Positions 37,196 to 49,100 of a stretch of DNA of 64,000 bases are shown here, in pieces. Each line of letters begins with the position of its first letter. The stretch's first letter is position 1. Source of the stretch: Syngnathus acus (taxonomy: Eukaryota; Chordata; Actinopteri; Syngnathiformes; Syngnathidae); contig NC_051101.1 of NCBI RefSeq assembly GCF_901709675.1, positions 4,546,501 to 4,610,500 on the forward strand, given 5' to 3'. A program made the translations under genes and the position numbers. The notes under the pieces are model-generated. The model ran no database searches. It saw only the letters and a list, made by a program, of their open reading frames with translations, and was not told the DNA's origin.

Positions 37196-37449
37196 CCTGT
37201 GTTTTCATTCATTTGAAAGACAGTTTGGTCGGTTTGGTAAAAACAAAAAAAAGGTGTTTCAGACAATCTTGTATTCCACTGGGCGGCTTGATCTTTTCTC
37301 ATGCCACATTAAGTTCCATTTGTGGAATTGAGACTTTTTTGTCGTCTTCACATGTACCTCAGCGCTGGCATAAAAAAATAACAATGGACAAAAAAAAGTA
37401 TTCACAGTGGTTGACCTTTTCCACGTGATCTAACCACATTCCTCAAAAT

Positions 37450-37453
<4 letters not shown>

Positions 37454-37511
<58 letters not shown>
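37454..37511 (+). repeat. (AT)n microsatellite
   Basis: About 29 AT units that abut the left end of the TTAA-flanked element. Confidence 0.95.
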
Positions 37512-37515
<4 letters not shown>

Positions 37516-38312
37516 CCAAATGTCTGATTTTTATGTTTTGATTGGCGAATATAAATACAAGGGTTAGGGTTAGTGAAGTGATTCGTTCTTTTTTCAGTTC
37601 AGATGACTTCAACCAGTAGGTGTCAGTAATGCGCATTGAAGCTGGTGCCACCACGCCGTAAATCAAAACGAAGAAGAAAATGACGTAACTTCCCGTTCAC
37701 GAACGAGTTGTGAATTGCATTTCACGTTCTCCAACTGAACGGATCTGTGAGTGCACGAGTCAGTGAGTGAGTGATTTGCATTTCCAGTTCATCGCGTGAA
37801 CGGATCAGTGAGGGAACGAATCCTGACTTTCCCGTTCGTGAACGAGTTAATGGGTGAACTGCCTTCCCGTGCAGCAACGGATCAGTCAGTGAATGTGTTG
37901 CGTCTCCCTCCTGGCGTGAACGATGTAAGCCAGAATGTAGCTTTACGATTTGCCAAGGAAAGAAAGAACCACTCACTGAAACACCACTTCTTTTATGCAC
38001 GTTTTCTCCAAGCTAACGGCTAACTTTATTGCATGAAGGGATGCGCCGTTATGCAACAACGGGGAGATTACGCTTCTCTTTGGGTCATCTTGATTTTATA
38101 ACCCTTGTAGTCGTTTTTAAATAACGTGTATGCCTATATACGCCTAAATATTGTTATCCAATATATCTACTGCAATTTCACATTAGATTGCTGGTTTGAA
38201 ATTTACTTTTAATATTATTTTCAAATAAACATTTATGTTAAAACTTGTCTGGTGTTTTATTCCTTGTTTTTTTATTCGCCAATTAAAACATAAAAATCTG
38301 ACATTTGGTTAA
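37512..38312 (+). mobile_element. TTAA-flanked inverted-repeat element (non-autonomous)
   Basis: The left end TTAACCAAATGTCTGATTTT and the right end are inverted copies over 40 bp with two mismatches (37512-37551 and 38273-38312). Both ends carry TTAA, the target used by piggyBac and Kolobok-type transposons. The interior has repeated GTTCACGAACGAGTT-type segments and no transposase frame. Confidence 0.7.
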
Positions 38313-38330
38313 CTGTTTTATATGACAATA

Positions 38331-38720
38331 TGTGTAGGTACACCTCATGGACACTTCAATAGGTACACTACACGAGGTAAAAAATAAATAAATAAAAGAA
38401 TAAATAAATAAAGGGTTAATTGCACAATAAAAGCACGTTTATGTATTTTCGCACGCCTGGGATCGAACCAAGTTCTTACCGAGCAAGAGCCCGTGTCTAT
38501 ATCCGGTCGGCTATTTCGACCTGCAAGCCCGTTGTCGTGTGCACTGTTTTGTACTAGTGATGTGCATTCCAGTTAACTGAATCTTTAGAATCGGTTCACT
38601 CAAACTATTTGTTCAAAAGAATCGTTCACCGAATCGTTCACTACACTTTCTTATTTATTTATTCTTTCTTTTTTTTACCTCGTGTAGTGTACCTATTGTA
38701 GTGTCCATGAGGTGTACCTA
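38331..38720 (+). repeat. Nested inverted repeat (70-bp arms) around a tRNA-like segment
   Basis: GTACACCTCATGGACACTTC and the following CACTACACGAGG run (38331-38400) reappear inverted at 38651-38720. Between them lies the left tRNA-like arm. The outer words (ggtacacct) also match the flanks of the 235-bp array, which suggests the pieces come from one expanding family. Confidence 0.65.
38450..38545 (-). other. tRNA-like (SINE-head-like) sequence, left arm
   Basis: On the - strand: TAGCCGACCGG (A-box-like), an anticodon-arm-like CGGGCTCTTGCTCGG, and GGTTCGATCCC, a perfect pol III B-box match. The acceptor stem does not pair convincingly, so this is a tRNA-derived relic rather than a tRNA gene. 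Confidence 0.5.
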
Positions 38721-38816
38721 ATCACAGGCCACTTCAATAGGGAAAAAGCTTAAGTGAAAGTGAAAAGTGCCACACCCGCCCTCACCCCCACCTGATTGGC
38801 TGTTTGATCTGTGACG

Positions 38817-40425
38817 TCACTCGGACACTCCATTAGGTACACCGCCATTTTCAAGTGTACCTAATAACGGCCACTTTATTAGGGAAATATCATGGTCAAA
38901 GGTCACAAGTGTCAAGCTCTAGTCCTCGGGGCCGCGTTCCAACATGTTTTCCAAGTGACCCTCGTTAAGCGCACCTGCGTGAAAAGTTTTAGCTCCTTTC
39001 ACGTTCCGCAGGAGCTAAAACTTTTCACGCAGGTGCACTTAACGAGGGAATCACACGGACACTCCATTAGGTACACCGCCATTTTCAAGTGTACCTAATA
39101 ACAGGCCACTTTATTAGGGAAATATCATGGTCAAAGGTCACAAGTGTCAAGCTCTAGTCCTCGGGGCCGCGTTCCAACATGTTTTCCAAGTGACCCTCGT
39201 TAAGCGCACCTGCGTGAAAAGTTTTAGCTCCTTTCACGTTCCGCAGGAGCTAAAACTTTTCACGCAGGTGCACTTAACGAGGGAATCACACGGACACTCC
39301 ATTAGGTACACCGCCATTTTCAAGTGTACCTAATAACAGGCCACTTGATTAGGGAAATATCATGGTCAAAGGTCACAAGTGTCAAGCTCTAGTCCTCGGG
39401 GGCGCGTTCCAACATGTTTTCCAAGTGACCCTCGTTAAGCGCACCTGCGTGAAAAGTTTTAGCTCCTTTCACGTTCCGCAGGAGCTAAAACTTTTCACGC
39501 AGGTGCACTTAACGAGGGAATCACACGGACACTCCATTAGGTACACCGCCATTTTCAAGTGTACCTAATAACAGGCCACTTTATTAGGGAAATATCATGG
39601 TCAAAGGTCACAAGTGTCAAGCTCTAGTCCTCGGGGCCGCGTTCCAACATGTTTTCCAAGTGACCCTCGTTAAGCGCACCTGCGTGAAAAGTTTTAGCTC
39701 CTTTCACGTTCCGCAGGAGCTAAAACTTTTCACGCAGGTGCACTTAACGAGGGAATCACACGGACACTCCATTAGGTACACCGCCATTTTCAAGTGTACC
39801 TAATAACAGGCCACTTTATTAGGGAAATATCATGGTCAAAGGTCACAAGTGTCAATCTCTAGTCTTCGGGGCCGCGTTCCAACATGTTTTCCAAGTGACC
39901 CTCGTTAAGCGCACCTGCGTGAAAAGTTTTAGCTCCTTTCACGTTCCGCAGGAGCTAAAACTTTTCACGCAGGTGCACTTAACGACGGAATCACACGGAC
40001 ACTCCATTAGGTACACCGCCATTTTCAAGTGTACCTAATAACAGGCCACTTTATTAGGGAAATATCTTGTCAAAGGTCACAGGTGTCAAGCTCTAGTCCT
40101 CGGGGCCGCGTTCCAACATGTTTTCCAAGTGACCCTCGTTAAGCGCACCTGCGTGAAAAGTTTTTGGTCACTTTCACGTTCCGCAGGAGCTAAAACTTTT
40201 CACGCAGGTGCACTTAACGAGGGAATCACACGGACACTCCATTAGGTACACCGCCATTTTCAAGTGTACCTAATAACAGGCCACTTTATTAGGGAAATAT
40301 CATGGTCAAAGGTCAGAGGTGTCAAGCTCTAGTCCTCGGGGCCGCGTTCCAATATGTTTTCCAAGTTACCCTCGTTAAACACACCTGTGTGAAAAGATTT
40401 TGGTCATTTTCACGTTCTGCAGGAG
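38817..40425 (+). repeat. 235-bp tandem repeat (satellite), about 6.8 units, each intact unit with an internal hairpin
   Basis: The word ATGGTCAAAGGTCA recurs at 38892, 39127, 39362, 39597, 39832 and 40302, with a variant at about 40067: an exact 235-bp period. Units 1-5 are almost identical; unit 6 has a compensating 1-bp deletion and insertion; unit 7 is truncated. In unit 1 a 38-nt arm (38959-38996) pairs with 39011-39048 at 37 of 38 positions across a 14-nt loop. The 68-codon frame in each unit is a by-product of the repeat. Confidence 0.95.
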
Positions 40426-40539
40426 CTAATTCGTTTGAACGAATCTTTGAGTGAACCGATTCTAAAGATTCAGTTCACTTAAAAGAATGGAATGCGCATC
40501 ACTAGTACAAAAGAGTGCAGACGGGCACGGGTTGCCCGG

Positions 40540-40615
40540 TCGAAATAGCCGACTCGTTGGTGATACGGGTTCTCGCTCGGAAAGAACTTAGTTCGAGCCC
40601 AGGTGTGAGCATATA
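40540..40615 (+). other. tRNA-like (SINE-head-like) sequence, right arm
   Basis: On the + strand: GGTCGAAATAGCCGACTCG, CGGGTTCTCGCTCGG and AGTTCGAGCCC. The same layout as the left arm in the opposite orientation, with a weaker B box. Confidence 0.5.
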
Positions 40616-40632
40616 CCTGAATGTGCTTTTAG

Positions 40633-41492
40633 AATTGGACCCTCGCTGCGTACGCATATGCCATCAAAGCAGAGCAGCAGAAATGTTTCTGTACCCTTTC
40701 CACATCTGTGCCTGGAGAGGTCTACACATTAATTTTTTGACATCGTCATGCTTGGTTTGTGCTCTGACATGCACTGAGAATTGTGTGATTGTATGTGCCT
40801 TTAAGTTGTTTGCAGGCTGATAGTTTGACCTTCTCTCACATACAGTACTATATACTTGTGTGAAAAATAATATTTCAACAAAAATACAGCACTCCTCATT
40901 GCCTCTAAAATAGTTTGCTCCAAATCTCTCCTACTACTTCCAGGTTGGATTCTAAGTGTTCTACCTGCACACTGTGCACAAAACAATACGCTGAATGTAG
41001 TTTAAACCAGGATATATGGCACATGTCTTAAGTTCACCCACTTGATACCAAAATATAAAATATATAAAATATATTATATATTATATTATATATATATTAC
41101 ATATAAAACCGATCTATTATTATTATTATTATCATTACCAGTTCTCATTTTTGCTGCATTCAATCAAAGGTAATTATTGATGTTATTTGGTGTTTTTTGT
41201 GTTTCAGCTACAATTCAGGGTGTTCAGACAGTGTTTGAATTGGAATTATAGAAGGTTGTGTTAAAACTAATGTACTGCTGACTATCCTACTGACTGGAAG
41301 CTGTTATTAACCTTGGCCATGGACAGAGAGAGAGGTGCCAAAGTAGTAATTTCACATGCTATTCACAATGTATTCACAGAACCGTTGCTGTGTTATATGG
41401 AGCAATTTGTCAACCATAAATCAAGCTTCCCCTTTTTATACTTGGTTGGAAATTACTGAATACATAATAATGAGAGCCGAGACAGAGAAAAC

Positions 41493-41553
<61 letters not shown>

Positions 41554-41984
41554 CGAGAGCGAGAGAGAGAGAGAGAGAGAGAACCATTGCAGGTTGTCAT
41601 TAGATCTACTCTTGATTTCAAAAGCAGTGATTTTCTAATACGACCAATGTGGTGTATTGTTGCTGGGTGCTCTTTTATTAGGTGAAAATGGTTTGCTGCT
41701 TCTTTTCAGTAGCATGAATAAAGAAAATAAATGAGTAAACGTGGATGTTTTTTTTATTATTCTTTCCAGTACTCCTTCAATTCAGTGTTTTTCTATGCTC
41801 CTCTCACCATAACACCAGAATACACCAGAGGGGCCTATGAAAGAGCTTGGTTTACATAATGCTAGAAATGAGCCATGTTTGTTTTTTTCATATTGTAGGA
41901 AAAACATAATCAAATGTTTGTATGCCCAGCTTTAAACACACATCACTTTGGTTTCAATCAGGTTTACATAAAGCACCACACACA
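40633..41984. other. Intergenic gap between convergent znf236 and mbp
   Basis: No gene seen. AT-rich sequence with an AT/TTA-rich patch near 41050-41130 and the (GA)n at 41.5 kb. Confidence 0.5.
41498..41581 (+). repeat. (GA)n microsatellite
   Basis: GA run with a few AAGA and CGAG interruptions. Frames through it are artefacts. Confidence 0.95.
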
Positions 41985-43111
41985 TTTCAAGGTATATGGC
42001 TTCTTTATTTTTATTTTCAGGTAAGTGGCTACTCAATTTATTAAATTGGAGGGTCTTTACATTCATTTAAAAGATGCATTGGAAGTAGATTTACAGACAC
42101 ACATTGTAGATTGATGCCATATTTTATGCACACACACACACGTACACACACACACCTGCATTTTAATTCATCTGGAATAAAGGTGGTCTGCATTTATATG
42201 AGCCATTATTTGGTTTCAGACAGAAGCACCATGGAATCTTTCACTAACACTTAGTTAGTGAGGGAGCACCTTTTTGAAATGGTGTTTTTGTTTGTTTCAG
42301 TATTCCATAAAAATGAAACAGCAGTATGTTTGAGCAGGCAAGAAGAGAGGCTGAAGACAGAAATGGAGACTAAGAAGAAGCTGACTTTTAACTACACGTT
42401 TAAAAACTAGCAAAGTGCACGGAGAGGAAAATTGCAATGTGCTGTTATATTGTATCTGTTATTGGAAAAGACAAATCTATGTGTTGTTTCAGTGCTCATT
42501 GCAGAAAATCTTTTAAGTGGTTGAGAATATCAATCAATAACCACAACCATTCAAATGACAAACAAGTAGGTCACATTGAAGACATCACACTTAGCAGACA
42601 CAGGGAGGTGGAATTAAATCATTAGGTTTGACTATAATGTAAGTGTAGTTAATTGCATCACAAGTTCCTGGAGAGTGTAAGGACATGACAGATCTGGTGA
42701 CGAGACAAAGAGAGGGTGCGGCCTGGTCCTTAAACACACTTAAAGCAGCAACTACAGACAAGTTAAGATTTTGAACGAGGCCTTTCCTCTCACAATGCAG
42801 GTCTGCATTTCTCAGCAACAATTTTTGTTTTAGTGGAATCAAACTCAAGCACATATACAGCCGTGGGAGGTGTCGGGGTCACGAGAGTGGCTTCAGGGTC
42901 ACGTTCACGAAAAGACATAGGCAGGCAACAGATTGTGTCAGCCAGTGTGGGGGGGAGGGAACAGGGCAGACCATCAGGATTGATACCTTATTACGTGTTA
43001 TCAGAGGTTATCATAGGTAAGTTTTGAAGGTTACAAAGTTTCGTTTTCCTCCTCTCCTTGCCCGCGTGACTCATTCCTGTTCTTGGCTTCTTCTAAGGGG
43101 ATGTTGGAACT
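41985..43111 (-). other. mbp: mbp 3' UTR (estimated extent)
   Basis: The first AATAAA hexamers downstream of the stop on the - strand are an overlapping-style pair at 42015-42004 (AATAAAAATAAAG). They imply a 3' UTR of about 1.1 kb, similar to the long 3' UTRs of other MBP genes, which carry mRNA-transport signals. The cleavage site is inferred only. Confidence 0.4.
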
Positions 43112-43144
43112 TCAGCGTCTGGCTGGAGAAGAGCTGCGGCTCCC
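43112..43144 (-). CDS. mbp: mbp exon 5, C terminus
   Basis: From GTTTTGCAG: GSRSSSPARR then TGA (43114-43112), ten codons. Matches the mammalian end GGRDSRSGSPMARR, with the Arg-rich, phosphorylatable and citrullinable tail conserved. Confidence 0.93.
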   Translation of the reverse strand, partial: GSRSSSPARR

Positions 43145-46100
43145 CTGCAAAACAGACAAGAGTGATGAGTGATATGAAAGGTTTGTGAAAAAGGTCGTGG
43201 ACAAGCCAATCTACAAACTAACAGTTTCCTCCTTTTAATTGTCCAAACAATCAACCAGCACGTCCACAGGAAGATCACTCACTATTTGATTTGTTCAGTG
43301 CATGAGAAGAGATGAGAGTTGTGACTTGACAAATTGTGATTGCTTCAAGATGACAACGTACAATGTTCTGAGCATGTAACAGTTCCTCACCGAGAAGACA
43401 ATTGCTGTGCTTGACCAGCCTTCCTACAGGCTTGATCTGGTTCTATGTGATCTCCCAAACCTCCCTGCCCAGGCTCAAGGAGGCCAGTTGGCTTCGAATA
43501 ACAGTGTGTCAGACTCAGAGGGGAATGTTTTGAAAGGGGAAACTTGTAGTATATTTTGTGATGCCCATCTTTGAACTTATCTGATAACCTCCTGACTAAA
43601 AAGAAAAACTGTAGTAGGCCACTGCTGTCAGGTGTAATCAGAATTTACTCGCATGTGTGTGCCCACAATTCTTTTCCGCGAGTTTCAAATGACTTTTTTA
43701 ACACAATTGTACTGTTCCTCCTACTCCATACTACTAGTACTATTCAAGATGGATGAATGGAAAGAAAAGGCTGAGTTCTTAAGAAATAAAGATAATCCAT
43801 GATTTGAGTGGCAAGGAAGCCCTCATCAATCAAGGCCCTGTTGTACTTCATTATTAACTCATTCTTTCTTCAGAAAGGAAAACAAGTCTTCAGTCAAGCT
43901 GGAATATAAATAGAAAGGGGGAATAAACTCAAACATATTTAAAAGGTAATTACTATCATTTCTCCAACTCGTCTACACAAAAGATATCGATAGTGTGATG
44001 CGAGTGAGTCGGTGCTAATTAGACACATTATATAAGTTTGTCATTAGTGTTTACACTGATGTAGCTTAATTACAACAATTTAGCATCTGCAGATGAGGGT
44101 GCAACCCTCAGGGAAATTGAATTCCACTTTTAGCATGTGCTAAGCCAACAAAGTTATAGTGAGTTAATTCACACATAGACCCCCTCACACACGCACACAC
44201 ACACACATACAAATTTATCCATTTAATAAAAAATGATACTATACGTATATATTCTTTTGTTATCCCATTCATCCTCATTAGGGTCGAGGTGACAACCCAG
44301 CCGACTTACATTGAGACAACCTGGAGTGGTCACAAGCCACTCGCTAGACCAATAACCAGCTGCATTCATATTCACACCTCACAACGATTTAGTTTTTGAT
44401 TAACCAAACAAGCGTTTCTTGATAAGTAGTTTTGTGAAGTAACAACGTTCTAAACATATTTAGATTACACTGTGTATACAATGTTTTGTTCTCGTTGTAA
44501 TGGGATTAGCAGCTAAGAGTTGTTACACATAAAGCAAAGGTGTAAAATGCTTCTCCAAAACAACTTGATGATAAAGCATAATCATGTAATATTAATGCCC
44601 ATACTTGTGGGCCCTGCCATGAGAAGTGAGTGGCATCTTCAGCGGGATTAGATAAGCACTTGCACAAAGCTCAGATAATACAGTATATTGTGCATGATGT
44701 TCAATCGTGGCTCTTAAAAGTGCAGTGGATTTGATGAGATTAAGATTTTTTTCCTGAGCTTTTCAGCCTTGAACGCAAGCAAATAAAATTACTCACACTT
44801 TTGTTGTTATCACTGAGGTAGAAACAAAAGATAGAAATACAATTTTGGACTCTGAGAAAGAGGAGATGTTTTTGGAAACTAAGATTTTCTTTTATAATAC
44901 CATTTTGAAGATTCTAGTCAGGCTGCCTTTGCCATCTCCTCCACTGGACCTCTTGGCTTTAGCAGACTTCTGGTCACCCTAGAACAAGGATAATAAAATG
45001 ATTCTGTATGAGAGATCTGGATGAAGACATTTTGTTAGCTTTCATTCAACTGAATTTCTGCACAGCGGCTGATGGGAATATACTATCAAATTCAGAACAG
45101 TAGAGTAGGTGAGAAAACAACATTCATGGGATATCAGTCAAGCTTGTTTCTGCTACTAAAGAGAGGTTAAAGTTAAAAGATGACATTGTGAACATTGTGA
45201 TGTGTTTAACAATGAAACAGTCAGACATCCATCCATTTTACATTTTACTGGGCGAGAGGCAAGTTACACCCTGTGCAGTCAAGGCCTTCAAGAAATCTCT
45301 GCTCGCTCAGCACTGTCTTACATTTACCACTGAGATGGATTTGTATTAACTTTTTTTCACGCAGTCTTTATTTCATAGCATATTTCTTGGCTGCGCAGTT
45401 TCAAGTACTTTGTTGGGTAATTATTTTCTATCCAATCAGATTGCTCAGGGCCTTCCTAATTCCGGTGCTGGCTCATCCCACACGGACATTGTATTTTATA
45501 ACATGTATTAAAAGATGATCTTTGTCCGAAATACACTACACGCCACTGGGACATACAGCACATAAAACACATACAACTATTCTCACCCACATTCACAGCT
45601 AAGGGCAATTTAAAAAAAAAAAAGGCTTCAACTCATCAAGAAAAAGTACATCAAATGGTATTTTCATTCTATTTTGTGGAATTACTGCTAAAATCTTTGA
45701 CGTAGCTTCTTGTGATAATAGATACGTTGACCGTTCTCTGACACTGACAGCATGACAGAAAAAGAAAGAAAAACAATACTAATCAGCTCACAAGGAGTCT
45801 GTTCACTGTTGTCTTGACGCATGTTTTGTGTTCACCAAAGTGAACTAAGCACAATTGATTCAGTACAGTAATGTATAAGAAGCAAAACAAACGCCCTCCC
45901 TAATAAAATTCTTCATCTCATTAAAGGATTTCCAATTAAAATTTGCACAAAGCCACATTATAAGCATCCACACCATTGTTATGGATGTAAATGCTGAGAA
46001 TCAAGTCTTTCCAAAAGACATGTTATAATGTCATAACTTTGCAAATGCCATAGGATGTAGTGAGGTAGAATTATAAAGTCATTTTGACTCAGTGAACAGC

Positions 46101-49100
46101 CATGACAGGGCAAAATCTAGCAGAGGTTGCTGTCATGACCTTTGATAGTGCATTACAGCCTCAGATTATTTGGCATGTTTATTAGGCACATCAGCTCCCT
46201 CATCACTTCTCTCATTAGCATCCCATTAACATTTAGTTGTAATCCTTTAGTACCGCATCCATCATAAGGAATATACCTTCTCAACTATGTACGATTTACA
46301 TGAAGCACACACCATACACACACACACACACATACATGCATTCGTTAAGGTGCAGATGGTCAAGCTATTTTTTTTAATGGACAGGCAGTCAGTGAGGCAG
46401 AATGGCTGAAGTGGTAGATGTAGACTAAAGGAAAACAGATTTACATCAGACGTGAAAACTTGATAGGGTAACCTCGGCTGACCCCAGTGGTGAAATGAGT
46501 CATGACTGTGATTTTTGGCATTGTCAAAGCACCTACCAGGCCTATCTTGGTTGCTAGTCCTCTCCACTGGACATGCCCAGAGACAAGAAACATTGACAGG
46601 ATAGGAAGTAAAAGGGAGAAGGAACTGTTAGAAAATGCCAGTCTGTCTGAGGGGAAGGAAGATGTCACAGGGTCATGCGTGGTGACAAGGGTGGATGTGA
46701 AAAGACAACAGGGGAAGGCTTAGGGAAAAGGAGAGTAAAGTGGGGGCTGACATTAAAACAGATGCACAATAACGGACAAAAAAAGGAAAGCCCCCTCCAA
46801 CAGTACTATCTGGTTCACTCTATCTAAAATACTTTAAGATTTAATTACTGCAACAAAAAAGTCTATTTTGCTATTCTGAAGCCTAATGTCCATGTTTTGA
46901 AACTTTCAAATTTGACATACTATAAACCCGACAAAGCCCTGCCAACGCTATTCTCGTTTTTACATCATAATCAATATTATCCACTTGGTGTAAATGCAGT
47001 CATCAGTGTGTCATATTGTGAAAACTCACCCTTGACTTTGGGGGGGCAGGAGAAACCTGAGAGAGATTTCATGGGAGAAAGCGAAGAGTTTGGTCAGTTA
47101 CAGTGCATTAAGGAGACAAAAGACTCCTCAGATTAGTTCATGTGAGGCCATTAGAGTGGCACTTCACTCACAATGGTGCGGAAGAAGTGGACAACGGCGT
47201 TCTCTGGCCCCCGCTTACGAGGGGATGTGGCAGACGCTTTCTGGGGGCCGGGAGAGAGGGCACCACGGAAAGACCCCTGAGAAGAGACAAAAATATTGGA
47301 CAAACAATGACAAAGTGCTCACATCTTTCTTATTAATCATTGGTCATAAAGGACTTGAGCTGCAGCCGTTTGATTCAATTTATATATTGATACAATATAT
47401 TCACTTCCCACTTTATCAGGTACAGGTGGTACAAAATAAATGCATAACTATGTTCAGTTTTGACAAATGTGTTAGGATTTTACTTGATTTTTCATCTGAT
47501 GCTACTCCAATTTTAAAATTGGAAACAACTTCACCTATGCAAAACCACTAGTAGATGGATTTGATTCCCCATTTTAGATATGAGATCAACACAGTGAATC
47601 CACTCGGATAAACGGACGTATTTTGTGAAACCGACTTTTGCTCTGCCGCTGATTATCAAAAATTGGTAACTGACAGAATGTCATTTGGCAGATTCAGTGG
47701 CTACACAATCATTGAATACAATATCCTGTGGGTTTTGAAAATGTCTAAATGTTCTAAAATGGCTGGCATTTAATGAGTATTGAGATCAAAGTTAAAAAAA
47801 AAAGAGCAATATATTAGTAATCCTTTTACAAAACTGCACGTCACCCTAATAATAAGCTATGTCGAGAAATGAGTTGTGGTCATACTTCTCTTGTCTTACT
47901 TATCTGGTCAATCAATCATAAATGAAACGACAACATCATGGAAATCCGTTAAGTACATAGAAATTCCTCAACCTTCATGTCCTGGGTTGCCATAGAAACA
48001 AACGTTTGTTGGTTAACGTGATGCTTAATTTAAAAGATTCACTCTGTAACCACCGAAAACATAGGTGTCAAAATCAAGGTCTGGGGCCATTTTATGTGGC
48101 CCATGAAAGCAAATGTTAATTTCAAATTGTCTTCATGTTAAACAATGCTGAGATAGAATACATTGCAAGCATTTCGGTTACCAATCCCTCCTTTAAAATA
48201 AATGTAAAAAATGCAATTATTTACTGGCTTCTCATTTCAAAACTATTATGATACTAACCATAAGGCCATCATACATTTATATGGGTTGACAGTCATAATG
48301 GCCCTCCGAAGGACACTATAGCTACAATGTGGTCCACGACAAAATGAGTTGACCTCCTTGACCTAGAAAAATCACAATAGCCTATTTCAAAATCAGCCAA
48401 GACGTTTTTCCTTTTTTCCCACACTGTTATTGTCACTAAAGTATATAGTACAGTTTTAGACAGGCTCTATTAAAAATTTCGAGTCTTACAGGTATGTCAC
48501 GGACTCAATTCAACAGGAATTCGACTATTTTCTATTTCCTTTCAGAATTTGCCTCACTCTAGGCTCCTTATTGAGGTCATATTTAATAGTCTTTAATTTG
48601 ATGTACTTCATTAAAAAAAAAAAAAATCCAATTCCAATGTGCCAGTACACCAATGTCGCTTGGGCTGCAAGGGTGCTTGATCGCTACCCGCAGTTCGATA
48701 ATTACATCAACGTAATAAAGGATCTTTGTGAAGAAATTAAAAGTAGAAATGATCATTTTGTATAACATCATTATTGGAGCAGACGCAGGAGGGGAAAATA
48801 AACACATTTCCACCCAGGCATTATGTTTGTGAGCCCTTCTTTTCTCTGACCTCATTAATGTAACGATAATGCTTGTAATTAGATGTGGTGTGTGGAACAA
48901 AGAGGAGGGAGGTCAGACCACAAATTTGGAGATTATGATGGTTTATAAAAGGCTTTTGATGTGCATTTTCATCATCTATTTGTTTTGAATAGTCTAATAA
49001 TAGTTGATAGAAACATCTACCTTCTTGTTGAAGCCCTGACAGTGACCTCTTTATGATGTTCTCTTATTACTTGAACCTGATTTTTCTCAAATCTATCAGT

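Larger units (their letters stand above)
38425..40632. mobile_element. Composite inverted-repeat (foldback-like) structure with tandem-array core
   Basis: The left arm (about 38425-38640) and right arm (about 40428-40632) are inverted copies. Shared words, in order from the outside, are TAAAAGCAC, the CCTGGG/GATCGAACC or GCTCGAAC segment, GGCTATTTCGACC, TTTTGTACTAGTGATG, GCATTCC and GAATCGGTTCACTCAAA. The centre is the 235-bp tandem array. No transposase is encoded. Mobility and insertion site are not established. Confidence 0.65.

Noticed and set aside
38892-40038. Five near-identical 68-codon frames beginning MVKGHKCQ
   Set aside because: They repeat with the 235-bp satellite period, overlap the hairpin arms and have no recognisable domain. 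Conservation is explained by recent tandem amplification.
38817-40425. CRISPR-like array
   Set aside because: Units are contiguous 235-bp copies with no unique spacers, in a vertebrate genome.
38450-40615. Functional tRNA genes in the inverted arms
   Set aside because: B boxes are good but acceptor and T-arm pairing are poor and the sequence lies within a repeat, so a SINE-like relic is more likely.
46441-46668. - strand frame with a CCTTCCCCTCAG acceptor-like site as a possible extra mbp exon
   Set aside because: The encoded residues (DRLAFSNSSFSL) do not match the mammalian GRGLSLSRFSW exon, and a good donor in the right phase is lacking.
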